Shown piece after piece: positions 17,978 through 26,757 of a DNA stretch of 64,000 bases. Made by a program: the position numbers and the translations under genes. Position 1 is the first letter of the stretch; every line of letters begins with the position of its first letter. The DNA is from Flavobacteriales bacterium. Lineage in GTDB: Bacteria; Bacteroidota; Bacteroidia; Flavobacteriales_F; PHOS-HE28. The notes beneath the pieces are model-generated. The model was not told the DNA's origin and ran no database searches. It was given only the letters and a program-made list of their open reading frames with translations. The DNA lies in NCBI GenBank assembly GCA_019638085.1, contig JAHBUL010000008.1, positions 62,001-126,000 of the forward strand, given 5' to 3'.

Positions 17978-18496
17978 ATGAAAGCACAACTCATTTTCGC
18001 GCTACTCGCGCTCCTGTTCTGCCTTCCGGCGACAGCCCAAGACTCCAGTCTCTACGTGTACGGAACCATCCGGGACTATTCCACACGCGACTCCCTCCCG
18101 TACTCCCAAATTGATATCAAAGAGATCTTCAATGGGAAGAAGCATTCCAAAGTGCTCGCAAATGGGCGAGGCCGGTTTGAATTCTATCTGGAAAGGAACA
18201 GGGTCTACAGTGCCTCGTTCTCCTCCGAGGGCAGAGTAGCAAAGTCGGTGGAGATCAATCTACTGAACGCACCTGACAGCTTGTGGGATGATGGTGGAGT
18301 TGCCATGAACATTGAAATGACCTTGTTCAAAGAGGTCCCGGGAATCAGTTTCTCGATGCTCGAACAGCCTATCGGAAAATGCAAGTATGACCCGGCAACC
18401 GACCAACTGGCTTGGGACTTGGCATATACCGAAAAAATAAAAGGCGAACTGGAGCAGCTTTTGAAGAAATATCAGCAAGCTGAAGAAGCGAAATGA
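17978..18496 (+). CDS. secreted protein with carboxypeptidase-regulatory-like fold, function unknown
   Basis: A 172-residue protein with an N-terminal signal peptide ending near PATAQ-D (about residue 21). Residues about 25-110 look like one beta-sandwich of the carboxypeptidase-regulatory or Cna-B kind: YGTIRDYSTRDSLPYSQIDI, then a GRGRFEFYLERNRVYSASFS strand pair. The C-terminal part (about 140-172) is helical and charged. This domain is common at the start of Bacteroidota envelope proteins. The ATG at 17978 directly precedes the signal peptide. No clear partner nearby. Confidence 0.7.
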   Translation: MKAQLIFALLALLFCLPATAQDSSLYVYGTIRDYSTRDSLPYSQIDIKEIFNGKKHSKVLANGRGRFEFYLERNRVYSASFSSEGRVAKSVEINLLNAPDSLWDDGGVAMNIEMTLFKEVPGISFSMLEQPIGKCKYDPATDQLAWDLAYTEKIKGELEQLLKKYQQAEEAK

Positions 18497-18545
18497 AGGG
18501 TACGGCCCAATCCAATGCCCATGACCGGAATGAGGATCGGGCAGA

Positions 18546-19193
18546 CTACAGACCCACCTCCACCACCTTCTTCGTCGCGAAAAACTCCTCGCTGAATGCA
18601 TCGCGCAGCTCGGTGACACGGATGGAATAGCGCAGTGGGCGCAATTCATCAGCCAAGTCTCCTCCCTTGAGATAGAGAAGGCCGGACTTCATGGGTTCGC
18701 GAAGCTTACCAAGGACTTGCCGCGTAGCTGGTACTAAGTGCTTGGTCGCCATAATGAACTCCGGCATGGTGGTGACGGCGCGGCTGACGATGAAGTCGTA
18801 GTTGGCCTTGTGGTCTTGGCTGCGCACTTGCTCGGCGGTGGCGTTCTTCAAGCCCAAGCCATCGATCACGCCTTGCACAGCGGCGATCTTCTTACCGATG
18901 CCATCGATGCAGTGGAATCGGCTTTGGGGGAAGAGGATCGCCAAGGGGATGCCCGGGAAACCACCGCCGGTACCTACGTCCACAATGCGCGTGCCCGGGG
19001 CGAAAGCATGCACTTTAGCGATGCCGAGCGAGTGCAGGATGTGTCGCTCGTAGAGGTGCTCAAAATCCTTGCGCGAGATGAGGTTGACGCGCTCGTTCCA
19101 GTGAGCGTACAGTTCACCGAGCGCGGCGAAATGATCATGCTGTTCTGCCGTGAGGTCCGGGAAGTACCGGACGATCAGTTCAACACCTTGCAT
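18546..19193 (-). CDS. rsmG: 16S rRNA (guanine527-N7)-methyltransferase
   Basis: A 215-residue GidB family protein. It has the SAM-binding loop IVDVGTGGGFPGIPLAI and the following acidic residue in FHCIDGIGKKI, plus the N-terminal region YAHWNERVNLISRKD and the DFIVSRAV motif that identify RsmG. It makes m7G527 in 16S rRNA. The start at 19193 fits the usual length. It lies 29 bp downstream of the ECF sigma gene on the same strand. Confidence 0.95.
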   Translation of the reverse strand: MQGVELIVRYFPDLTAEQHDHFAALGELYAHWNERVNLISRKDFEHLYERHILHSLGIAKVHAFAPGTRIVDVGTGGGFPGIPLAILFPQSRFHCIDGIGKKIAAVQGVIDGLGLKNATAEQVRSQDHKANYDFIVSRAVTTMPEFIMATKHLVPATRQVLGKLREPMKSGLLYLKGGDLADELRPLRYSIRVTELRDAFSEEFFATKKVVEVGL

Positions 19194-19222
19194 CGATCAG
19201 ATGATCCCTCGATCACTTCGTC

Positions 19223-19834
19223 CTAGATCGTATTCCTGCGCTCCGTCAAGAGGCCTTCCAGGAATTCGCGGGCGCGGAAGAGCTGGGCTTTTACCGTGCC
19301 CAGTGGCAGATCAAGCTCGTTGGCGATCTCCTCATAGCTGTATTCCTTGTAATAGCGCAGCTCCACGAGGGTCTTGTAGCGAGGTTTCAACATGGCCACT
19401 ACTTCGCGCATCACCTCGCTCTTCTGGTCCTTGATCACCACCTCGGAGGGATCCAGACCATGCCCCTTCAGCTCAATGTGCATCTCATCCCCATCTTTTG
19501 TGCCGATGGGATTGTCGATGCTCATCATCTTCTTCTTTTTCTGCTTGCGGATCCAGTCGATGCAATTGTTGGATGCGATCTTGAACAGCCACGTGCTGAA
19601 GGCGTAGTTCGGCGTGTACTGGTGCAAGCGGTGGAAGGCTTTACCGAAGGCCTCGATGGTGAGATCATCCGCATCGTCCTTGTTGTTGATCATCTTCAAG
19701 AGCATGAAGTAGATCGAATCACGGTAGCGGGACATGAGTTCGGCGTAGGCCTTCTGGTCCTTATTGTCCACCGCACGGCGGACAAGTTCAAGGTCATAGG
19801 TGGCCTTTTCCGATAGGTTCGGGCTTACTTCCAT
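19223..19834 (-). CDS. ECF-type RNA polymerase sigma factor
   Basis: A 203-residue sigma-70 family factor. Region 2 is present (DADDLTIEAFGKAFHRLHQY, then FSTWLFKIASNNCIDWIRK) and region 4 has a helix-turn-helix (YSYEEIANELDLPLGTVKAQLFRA). An unusually long charged linker with KQKKKKMMSID separates them. No anti-sigma gene is adjacent, so control may be of a different kind. The internal start at 19834 is chosen because the upstream frame shadows the glycosyltransferase; the start overlaps that gene's 3' end by 10 bp, so the two are probably co-transcribed. Confidence 0.92.
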   Translation of the reverse strand: MEVSPNLSEKATYDLELVRRAVDNKDQKAYAELMSRYRDSIYFMLLKMINNKDDADDLTIEAFGKAFHRLHQYTPNYAFSTWLFKIASNNCIDWIRKQKKKKMMSIDNPIGTKDGDEMHIELKGHGLDPSEVVIKDQKSEVMREVVAMLKPRYKTLVELRYYKEYSYEEIANELDLPLGTVKAQLFRAREFLEGLLTERRNTI

Positions 19835-20928
19835 CGTTGTGGCTTGATGATGAGCGTGCTGATATAAATGCAGGGGTCCAAAAGTAGGAACAGCCATTCC
19901 AAGGGTAGGGCGAGCCAGATCATGCCCCCCGCACCAAGCCGGCGCATGGCCAGCATGCCGATGGGCATAAAGATGAGCAATTCGATGCAGAGCCCGATCA
20001 AGGCCGTGCGTGGATGCCCGGTGAACAGCAGAAAGAAAATGGTGGCCCACAGCACCAAACGGGCCGTAGGAAGCAATGTGAGCAGGAGTTGGTGGCCGAA
20101 CCGGTAGAACTGGGCAGTGGTATAGTGCCTGCGCTTCCGACGCAGCCAAGTGGCAAGATCGGGGGTGGCACGCGTGGTCATATAGGAGCGCCCGTCGCCG
20201 ATGGCGGCGGTATTCTTGGCACGGGCCACTTCGTTGATGAAGAGGTCATCGTCGCCGCTCATCAACTGGCGATGGCGTCGATCGCCTTTGGCCTCGAAAA
20301 AAACATCCCGGGTAAAAGCCATGTTCCGCCCTACGCCCATGTACGGAAAACCGGCCTGTGCAAAGCTGATATACTGTACGGCTTTCGTGAAGCCATCGTA
20401 ACGCTCGAGCAAGCTGGTGAGTCCATCCTGCCGTTCGTAGGGGCTGTGGGCGATCACGATCTGCTTATCCCCCTTGAAACCGGCAGCCATCAAGCTGATC
20501 CAATCGCGGCCGGTGGGCAAGCAGTCGGCATCGGTAACGATCACGTGCGGAAATTTGGCACTCCGCACGCCTACACCCAGCGCGATCTTCTTCCCGTAGC
20601 TGAACTTCTCATCCGCCTGGATGTTCACCGGCTTCAGCTTCGGATACTGAGGCCGCATCCACTGGAGGATCTCCCAGGTGTCGTCGTCGCTACGATCATT
20701 CACCACGATCAGCTCGAACTCACTGTGTTCTTGGTCCATCAATAACGGGATCAGATGTTGCAGGGCCGTACTCTCGTTACGGCCGCACACCACAATACTC
20801 ACGGGCAGGTCCCGGTCCGGCTCCACTTCCTGCCGGCGGAAGGCCAGGCGGCTGAAGATGACCAAATGGAAGAAGGCCAGCACAAGCAGTGCGGCGATCA
20901 TCAGATAGAGGACGAACGTGGCGATCAA
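19825..20928 (-). CDS. family 2 glycosyltransferase, membrane-anchored
   Basis: A 367-residue GT2 enzyme. An N-terminal membrane helix (about 3-27) precedes a GT-A fold with VSIVVCGRNESTALQ, IVVNDRSDDDT and the metal-binding HVIVTDADCLP. A C-terminal pair or trio of membrane helices (about 285-360) follows. This arrangement is typical of polyprenyl-linked or exopolysaccharide glycosyl transfer at the inner membrane. The gene overlaps the sigma factor gene by 10 bp. Acceptor and donor unknown. Confidence 0.85.
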   Translation of the reverse strand: MIATFVLYLMIAALLVLAFFHLVIFSRLAFRRQEVEPDRDLPVSIVVCGRNESTALQHLIPLLMDQEHSEFELIVVNDRSDDDTWEILQWMRPQYPKLKPVNIQADEKFSYGKKIALGVGVRSAKFPHVIVTDADCLPTGRDWISLMAAGFKGDKQIVIAHSPYERQDGLTSLLERYDGFTKAVQYISFAQAGFPYMGVGRNMAFTRDVFFEAKGDRRHRQLMSGDDDLFINEVARAKNTAAIGDGRSYMTTRATPDLATWLRRKRRHYTTAQFYRFGHQLLLTLLPTARLVLWATIFFLLFTGHPRTALIGLCIELLIFMPIGMLAMRRLGAGGMIWLALPLEWLFLLLDPCIYISTLIIKPQRWK

Positions 20929-21118
20929 ATCAGGGTGCGCGTAAAGGCGCAGTATGGTACGGGTGCGAAGCTATTCGCAGCCTACCTCCGGAACCGTGAT
21001 CGGGTGGTCCAGTTATGAACAACGGCGGGGTTGATGCGTGGCGGATCCCCTGTGCAACCAATGGAATACCACTCCTGACCTGACCCGGCACGGATCAAAT
21101 CCGGAAGGCGCCTGTGTA
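20929..21118. other. 190-bp gap between two minus-strand genes, nothing recognised
   Basis: Between the DUF2306-like gene and the glycosyltransferase, both on the minus strand. I see no hairpin with T-run, no exact TAnnTTTG element and no credible small frame. It presumably carries the glycosyltransferase-sigma-rsmG promoter. Confidence 0.4.
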
Positions 21119-21763
21119 CTACCTCGCCTCTTGACCAGCCGTTGTGGGCGGCCGAGCCACATAGCGACGGGTCCAAATGAAAATCAATGGAACCAGGACC
21201 ACCGTAGGTGCGAACCACAGCAGCATGCCCAATGGAGGTCCGGAAAAATTCACCACAAGGAAGGCGGTGACCGTGGCAATGTAGCTGCCCATCATGTGGC
21301 CGATGTGGCGTTGTAGCCATAGCATTTTGGGGATTTGCACACTGCGTATTACCAGAGTGAACATGCGTACATCCCCCACAACCAAAAACGCCGAGATACC
21401 GGCAAAGACCATCAGCACCACTTGTCCGCTAAGGCCCATGGCCACGGCATTGGTCGCACCTAGGAGGGTGATCAGTACATCCCATGGACCTACGTGCTGC
21501 ATGCGGTCCTTGGCCGCCCGATAGCCACTCAAGCCTTGGTACAGCGTAAATGCTCCGATCATGAACAGGAATGGATTGGGGTTGAGCATCGAGAGGAGGA
21601 ATGCCGAGAACGCTACCACCAGAAGGGCAATGAAAAAGATGCTACCGGATCGCCGATGGGACTTTCCGCCCTTGCGTCGGATCAGAATAGTCGTTCCGAA
21701 GAGCAACGCGGTAAAGCCGGAGACGATGTGAAGGACCAGCGAGAGGGTGTGAAGGGTTTCCAT
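21119..21763 (-). CDS. polytopic membrane protein, DUF2306-like
   Basis: A 214-residue protein with about six predicted membrane helices. The opening LHIVSGFTALLFGTTILIRRKGGKSHRRSGSIF matches the DUF2306 pattern in which a histidine of the first helix and the KxHRRxG loop are conserved. Additional histidines occur in WLQRHIGHMMGSYIAT, which could coordinate heme or metal, but that is conjecture. No operon partner is obvious: it is separated by over 100 bp from the LytTR gene on the same strand. Confidence 0.72.
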   Translation of the reverse strand: METLHTLSLVLHIVSGFTALLFGTTILIRRKGGKSHRRSGSIFFIALLVVAFSAFLLSMLNPNPFLFMIGAFTLYQGLSGYRAAKDRMQHVGPWDVLITLLGATNAVAMGLSGQVVLMVFAGISAFLVVGDVRMFTLVIRSVQIPKMLWLQRHIGHMMGSYIATVTAFLVVNFSGPPLGMLLWFAPTVVLVPLIFIWTRRYVARPPTTAGQEAR

Positions 21764-21875
21764 GGCGTCGGTTTATGAGGCCAAGGTGAGCGCACACCGA
21801 ACGGTCTGCAAGGAAAATGGGAGCCTTGGTAAGCGAAGGGAGGAACGGGAAGCCTACGGGCTGAACGGGAGCCGG

Positions 21876-22772
21876 TCAGGGACGTCCGGCAAGTAGATCG
21901 GGGAGGCGGCCATTCAGTTTCCTGGACACAGGGACGGTATCCTCGCCTTGATCCAAGTGCAAATGATAGCCTTGGGCATTACCGCTCACTTTCGTCACTC
22001 GGTCCAGATTCACTAAGTGGCTTTTGTGGCAACGAACCAACTGAGGGTGATCGGCCAAGGCTTCCTCAGCCCTTTTCAAACTGCCCCGCAGCACGTGGCG
22101 TTTCATCTCAGTTCTTCCGGCCTGATGAACCTCCAAATAGTTGGCGGCCGAGCGGATGAACAGCAGGTCCTTCGCGGTCATGCTCAGATCCTCACGACCG
22201 TTCTCGGATGGGATCGTGATCATAGAACTCGCTACCGATGGAGCGGCACCAGCGTTCTGGTGTTCATCCAAAGTTCCAGCCGGCTTCGGCAGCCCGGTAT
22301 TCATTCGCTCCGAACCTTGCTGGTATCGCCGCGAAAGCCGAGCCTCGGTCAACAGGATCGTTACCGTGACCGGAAATAGACCGATCAGCAGCGTATAGCC
22401 CTCGTATAAAAGCAGCATTTCCCATGAGAATCGAGCAAAACCGATCGCCATGCTATACAGCAGGTTGGCCAGACCGATCAACGCTACATTCAGGAAGGTC
22501 CAAGCGATCTCACGTCCCACGGTCCAATGCCGTTCGGAAAAGAATTGGGGCAGATTACTGGCCACAAGGCCATTGAGGAAGAGCATGACAGCGGCGCAAG
22601 TGGCACCGTAACCCACGGCCACCATCCAGAGGGAGCCGGGGTAGGTAGACAGGCCGAAGGGTTGGAACACCAATAGGAACAGGAAGATGAACAGACCGAA
22701 GACCAGCGCGTTCCTCCAAGATGCCGTTCCGAGGTTCATCAATCGATAAGGGCGGGAAAGCTGGTTGCGCAT
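21876..22772 (-). CDS. LytTR family transcriptional regulator with N-terminal membrane domain
   Basis: A 298-residue protein. About four membrane helices occupy residues 20-155, followed by a linker of about 45 residues and a C-terminal LytTR DNA-binding domain (about 200-295) with the usual LLFIRSAANYLEV, HVLRGSLKRAEEAL, LVRCHKSHLVNLDRV and VPVSRKL segments. There is no receiver domain, so it would sense at or in the membrane directly. It is divergent from tgt; the 124-bp gap contains a perfect inverted repeat (22844-22864). Targets unknown. Confidence 0.88.
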   Translation of the reverse strand: MRNQLSRPYRLMNLGTASWRNALVFGLFIFLFLLVFQPFGLSTYPGSLWMVAVGYGATCAAVMLFLNGLVASNLPQFFSERHWTVGREIAWTFLNVALIGLANLLYSMAIGFARFSWEMLLLYEGYTLLIGLFPVTVTILLTEARLSRRYQQGSERMNTGLPKPAGTLDEHQNAGAAPSVASSMITIPSENGREDLSMTAKDLLFIRSAANYLEVHQAGRTEMKRHVLRGSLKRAEEALADHPQLVRCHKSHLVNLDRVTKVSGNAQGYHLHLDQGEDTVPVSRKLNGRLPDLLAGRP

Positions 22773-22843
22773 GTGCGGAGTAGTCCTGCGAACTTACATC
22801 CCGCGAGTTCGGATCGTTCCTGGATCAGCTGATGGGTAACTGC

Positions 22844-22864
22844 TTCCCGCCACAACAGCGGGAA
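22844..22864. promoter_or_regulatory. inverted repeat between LytTR gene and tgt
   Basis: TTCCCGC (22844-22850) and GCGGGAA (22858-22864) are perfect 7-bp arms around 7 nt, in the divergent gap 33 bp before the tgt start. It could be an operator for the LytTR protein, although LytTR sites are usually direct repeats, or a leader hairpin of tgt. Confidence 0.35.
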
Positions 22865-22896
22865 TGCGCTCGACCATCCCCATCTTCGCGCCCCGA

Positions 22897-24033
22897 ATGG
22901 AATTCAAGCTACTGACCACCGACCCGAAGAGCAAGGCCCGCGCAGGCGAGCTGCACACGGCACATGGCGTGGTGCCCACTCCCATCTTTATGCCCGTAGG
23001 CACGCTGGGCGGTGTAAAGGCCGTACACATGCGCGAGCTGCGTGATGATGTGAAGGCCTCGATCATGCTGAGCAATACCTACCACCTGTACTTGCGGCCC
23101 GGTATGGAGGTGATCGAGCACGCGGGCGGGCTGCACAAATTCAACGGCTGGGACGGCCCGATCCTCACGGACAGCGGCGGCTTCCAAGTGCATTCGCTCA
23201 GCGATATCCGGAAGATCACCGAGGAAGGTGTGAAATTCAGCAGCCACATCGATGGTAGCAAACATCTGTTCACTCCGGAAAATGTGATGGATATTCAGCG
23301 CACCATCGGTGCGGACATTATGATGGCCTTCGACGAGTGTACGCCGTGGCCTTGTGACCTCGCCTACGCCACCAACAGCATGCATCGCACGCACCGCTGG
23401 TTGGACCGTTGCATGGATCGTTTCAGCTCCACGGAACCGAAATACGGCCAGGAACAGGCTCTTTTCCCCATCGTACAAGGCAGCACCTTCCCTGAGCTGC
23501 GGAAGGCCAGTTCGGAATACATTGCTAACAAAGGTGCATACGGCAACGCCATCGGCGGCCTCAGTGTTGGCGAGCCGGAGGACGAGATGTACGCCATGGC
23601 GGAGCTCTGCTGCGACATTCTGCCAAAGGACCGACCGCGCTACCTCATGGGTGTGGGTACACCATGGAACCTGTTGGAGAACATGGCCATCGGCATCGAT
23701 ATGTTCGACTGCGTGATGCCCACCCGCAACGGCCGCAACGGCATGCTCTTCACACGTGAAGGAGTTGTACAGATCAAGAACAAGATCTGGGCGGACGACC
23801 ATTCACCGCTGGACTCGAACGGGACCAGCTTCGTGGATAGCGCCTACAGCAAGGCATTCGTCCGTCACCTCTTCGTCACCAATGAGCTGCTGGGCCTGCA
23901 GATCGCCAGCCTGCACAACCTGGCCTTTTATGTGGCGCTGATGACCGAAGCACGCGGAAAGATCCTCGACGGAACCTTCTCCGATTGGAAGGCGCAGTTG
24001 TTGCCGAAGTTGAAAACGCGGATTTCAGGGTGA
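22897..24033 (+). CDS. tgt: queuine/preQ1 tRNA-ribosyltransferase, zinc-ligand-deficient form
   Basis: A 378-residue TIM-barrel enzyme that exchanges G34 of GUN-anticodon tRNAs for preQ1 or queuine. It has LTDSGGFQVHSL with catalytic Asp92, VVQGS-type IVQGSTF, GGLSVGEP, and the nucleophile Asp271 in FDCVMPTRNGRNG. In place of the usual CxCxxC zinc ligands after SPLD, it reads NGTSFVDSAYS; only the later histidine (His340) remains. I recall Bacteroidota Tgt proteins sharing this. The ATG at 22897 begins the conserved part; the frame extends to 22864 with no support. It is not in a queuosine operon here. Confidence 0.95.
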   Translation: MEFKLLTTDPKSKARAGELHTAHGVVPTPIFMPVGTLGGVKAVHMRELRDDVKASIMLSNTYHLYLRPGMEVIEHAGGLHKFNGWDGPILTDSGGFQVHSLSDIRKITEEGVKFSSHIDGSKHLFTPENVMDIQRTIGADIMMAFDECTPWPCDLAYATNSMHRTHRWLDRCMDRFSSTEPKYGQEQALFPIVQGSTFPELRKASSEYIANKGAYGNAIGGLSVGEPEDEMYAMAELCCDILPKDRPRYLMGVGTPWNLLENMAIGIDMFDCVMPTRNGRNGMLFTREGVVQIKNKIWADDHSPLDSNGTSFVDSAYSKAFVRHLFVTNELLGLQIASLHNLAFYVALMTEARGKILDGTFSDWKAQLLPKLKTRISG

Positions 24034-24050
24034 GTGTCAGAGATGCTGAC

Positions 24051-24157
24051 TTGTCCGATGTCCTATGTCCTATGTCCCATGCCTGATGCCTCTGGTACGC
24101 CTCAGGCATAGGACATCGGACAACCAGCATAAGACAGCAAGCATAAGACAGCAAGCA
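24051..24157. repeat. 7-bp-period repeat array with inverted halves between tgt and lptG-type gene
   Basis: Six heptamers of the form TGTCCNA/TGCCTNN run from 24052 to 24093. After an 8-bp spacer, eight heptamers of the complementary kind (TAGGACA, TCGGACA, then TAAGACA/GCAAGCA alternating) run from 24102 to 24157. TTGTCCGATGTCCTATG at 24051-24067 is the exact complement of 24107-24123, giving a perfect 17-bp stem. It fills most of the 158-bp gap. Confidence 0.85.
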
Positions 24158-24191
24158 TTGATCGACCCTAAATCCCCGACCTTTACACCAC

Positions 24192-25337
24192 ATGTTCAAA
24201 ACCCTCGACCGCTATATCATCCGGCAGTTCCTAGGGACGTTCTTCTTCATCCTGGTGCTGATCATGAGCATTGCGGTGGTGTTCGACATCAGCGAGAAGA
24301 CCGAGGATTTCGCGAAGACATCGGCTACTGCCTATGAGATCGTGGTGGAGTACTATTTGAACTTCATCATCTACTACAGCAACCTCTTCAGTGGCCTGTT
24401 GATCTTCATCGCAGTGCTCCTGTTCACCAGCCGCTTGGCGGGCCGCAGCGAGATCATCGCGATGTTGAGCAGCGGGGTGAGCTTCCCGCGTTTCGCGAGG
24501 CCCTATTTCGTCGCCGCCACCATCCTCACGGCCCTTTCCCTCTATGTGAACATCTTCCTCCTACCGCATGCCAACAGTACGCGATTAGCCTTCGAGAAGG
24601 CGCATATCTGGAGTGCATACAAGTTGGAGGACCACAATGTGTTGCGCGAGATCGCGCCTGGGGAGATCGTCTACTTTGAATCGGTGGATGTACCGCGGCT
24701 CACGGGCTATCGCTTCAGTCTGGAAAAATGGGATGGCGACCGATTGCGCTCCAAGCTCATCAGTGATCGCGCGGTGTTCGACACGATCACCGGTCGCTGG
24801 ACCATTCATGATTACATGATCCGGGAGATCCCTCCAGCGCCCGGAACACAGGGGTTGGAAAAGGGGCAAGCAGGTATTGGCATCGGTTCTTCCGAGGTGA
24901 TGCTACCCGAACGCATCCGCCGTGGAGCGGTGCTCGATACGCTGATCCCCTTAAAGCTCGAGGATCTGGGGCAGCGCTTGGACAATGTGGCCGCCTTGGA
25001 CCGACACGAGATAGCTGCATACATCAAAGCGGAAAAAGCGCGCGGGGGAAGCAAAGTGCCCTACTACGAGGTGGAGCAGCAACAGCGTACTTCCTACCCG
25101 TTCGCCACCTATGTCTTTACGCTGATCGGAGTGGGCATCGCCAGCCGGAAAGTGCGCGGAGGTACCGGGGTACACATGGTACTCGGCGTATTGCTCACGC
25201 TGCTGTACATCTTTACCATGAAGATGACCACCGTGGCTGCGACGAACTCCGCGTTCAACCCCACCCTCGCCGTGTGGATCCCGAACATCATCTTCGGCAT
25301 CATCGGGGTGCTGATCTATTGGAAGGCACCGAAGTAG
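24192..25337 (+). CDS. LptF/LptG family permease (YjgP/YjgQ)
   Basis: A 381-residue inner-membrane subunit of the LPS export ABC transporter LptB2FG. It starts with the family sequence LDRYIIRQFLGTFFFIL, has three membrane helices before a periplasmic jellyroll domain (about 130-290), and three after (about 295-378). SEIIAMLSSGVSFPRFARPY is the conserved coupling region. Bacteroidota carry two copies; I cannot say whether this is LptF or LptG. The last 12 codons and stop (25298-25339) recur 2.4 kb downstream as a direct repeat. Confidence 0.92.
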   Translation: MFKTLDRYIIRQFLGTFFFILVLIMSIAVVFDISEKTEDFAKTSATAYEIVVEYYLNFIIYYSNLFSGLLIFIAVLLFTSRLAGRSEIIAMLSSGVSFPRFARPYFVAATILTALSLYVNIFLLPHANSTRLAFEKAHIWSAYKLEDHNVLREIAPGEIVYFESVDVPRLTGYRFSLEKWDGDRLRSKLISDRAVFDTITGRWTIHDYMIREIPPAPGTQGLEKGQAGIGIGSSEVMLPERIRRGAVLDTLIPLKLEDLGQRLDNVAALDRHEIAAYIKAEKARGGSKVPYYEVEQQQRTSYPFATYVFTLIGVGIASRKVRGGTGVHMVLGVLLTLLYIFTMKMTTVAATNSAFNPTLAVWIPNIIFGIIGVLIYWKAPK

Positions 25338-25339
25338 GC
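25298..25339 (+). repeat. left copy of a 42-bp direct repeat at the lptF/G 3' end
   Basis: Identical at 41 of 42 positions to 27730-27771; the single difference (A at 25328, G at 27760) is synonymous in the lptF/G frame. It encodes the last residues IIGVLIYWKAPK plus stop. GGTGC (25307-25311) and GCACC (25326-25330) form a small inverted repeat inside it. The pair of copies brackets two genes. Confidence 0.92.
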
Positions 25340-25397
25340 GTGTAGGCGTTTTATTCGAAAGCTCATCGGATAGGGTTTCACATAGATTTGGAACAGA

Positions 25398-26756
25398 ATG
25401 GGTGACTTAGCCGAAGAGAAGTGGTTTGTGCGTTGGGGAGCAACACTGTTCGCGCTCCTTTGTTTGATGAGCGCCGCGATCTGGAATGGATACCCGATCG
25501 TCTACTCGGATACGTCTTCTTACATCGCCTCTGGCTTTCATCTGGAGACCTTGGTCGATAGACCCATCACCTATGGCTTATTCATTCGTGCATGCAGCAT
25601 CAACGGCTTGAGCCTCTGGACCGTTATCATCGCCCAGTCCATGCTCTTAGCGTATGTCATTGGCTTGCTTCTCCGAGGTCTTGGTATTCGAAGCTCTTGG
25701 ACACGTAGCCTTATCATCGGCAGCACGGCACTCGTAACTGGCCTTCCCTTCGTTAGCGGCCAGCTTATCACGGATGTGTTCACCCCCATACTAGTTATTA
25801 CACTGTTCCTCTTATTCTTCATTGAGAATCTGCCTCGCCAAACGCGTACGCTTCTTTTCGGGATCTTCTTGCTGGCCTTCGCCATGCATATGTCACACGT
25901 ATCCATCACAGTGTTGCTCTTGCTGATCTCGTTGGTGCTTCACCGGCTATTGCGGCGCACTTGGCCAAACCTGAATGGTTGGCGTACCATCATGATCATC
26001 CTCGCGCTTTCCATTGCGGGAACGCTCGTCATGGGTGTTTCATTGGCAAAATCGAAATATACTTTCTATGCCGCGCACTTGACGGAGATCGGCGTATTGC
26101 AACGGTATTTGGAGGAGCATTGCGCCACTGAACACTTTGCTCTCTGCGAAAGGTTGGGTGACATTCCACAGAGCGCCGATGCCTTCCTCTGGGCCGACGA
26201 CTCACCACTGAAGGTGTATAACAGCCGCAAGGAAATGGAGATCGAACTGGGTCGGATCGTTGCAGGCTCCTTAAAGGAACCTGCTCTCCTTTGGATGCAG
26301 ATCTCATCCGCCATCAAGGCCACGGGAGAACAGCTGACGCATTTCGCAGTAGGTGATGGAAATGGATCATTTGGTGAGGGTACACTGCTGCACGAACGTA
26401 TCGCTCTTTATATTCCCTCAGAGCTGAATGCATATGACAACACCCGCCAGATGGAGGGCGATCAATTTCGTGGTCCTGCACTTCTATTGAGTCGAATCCA
26501 TTCCGTTGTAATGGCATTGAGTCTCCTCTTACTTGGTGCTTTTTGGTTGTACTTCCGCCTGCCTGCACAAGCAACTCCACATTTAACGACCGCAACCGTT
26601 TTCCTGATCAGTGCAGTGACCGTGAATGCAGCCATCAATGCATCCTTGGTAATGGTCGCTGACCGGTTCGGGACAAAACTGGCTTGGATGATCCCATTCC
26701 TAGTGATCACATCATTTGTCTTGATCAAAAACCGGAGGCCCAAACCCCAAGAATGA
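25398..26756 (+). CDS. polytopic membrane protein, possibly GT-C-like; unknown
   Basis: A 452-residue protein with about ten membrane helices. The first periplasmic loop has an acidic motif YSDTSSYI (36-43) and DRPITYG (54-60), placed where GT-C glycosyltransferases carry catalytic acidic residues. No family is recognised with confidence. A soluble segment of about 110 residues (about 215-340) contains two cysteines in EEHCATEHFALCER. It lies in the direct-repeat-bounded cassette, one base upstream of the GH16 gene, so the two are probably one transcript and may act on the same glycan. Confidence 0.6.
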   Translation: MGDLAEEKWFVRWGATLFALLCLMSAAIWNGYPIVYSDTSSYIASGFHLETLVDRPITYGLFIRACSINGLSLWTVIIAQSMLLAYVIGLLLRGLGIRSSWTRSLIIGSTALVTGLPFVSGQLITDVFTPILVITLFLLFFIENLPRQTRTLLFGIFLLAFAMHMSHVSITVLLLLISLVLHRLLRRTWPNLNGWRTIMIILALSIAGTLVMGVSLAKSKYTFYAAHLTEIGVLQRYLEEHCATEHFALCERLGDIPQSADAFLWADDSPLKVYNSRKEMEIELGRIVAGSLKEPALLWMQISSAIKATGEQLTHFAVGDGNGSFGEGTLLHERIALYIPSELNAYDNTRQMEGDQFRGPALLLSRIHSVVMALSLLLLGAFWLYFRLPAQATPHLTTATVFLISAVTVNAAINASLVMVADRFGTKLAWMIPFLVITSFVLIKNRRPKPQE

Positions 26757-26757
26757 A

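Noticed and set aside
16219..17994. 591-codon minus-strand frame antisense to the ABC exporter
   Set aside because: No recognisable family, and it lies opposite a clear transporter with all ABC motifs; it reflects codon bias.
25307..25330. Tyrosine recombinase core site inside the 42-bp repeat
   Set aside because: The inverted 5-bp arms are short, spaced 14 bp apart rather than 6-8 bp, and one arm is changed in the second copy; kept only as a note.
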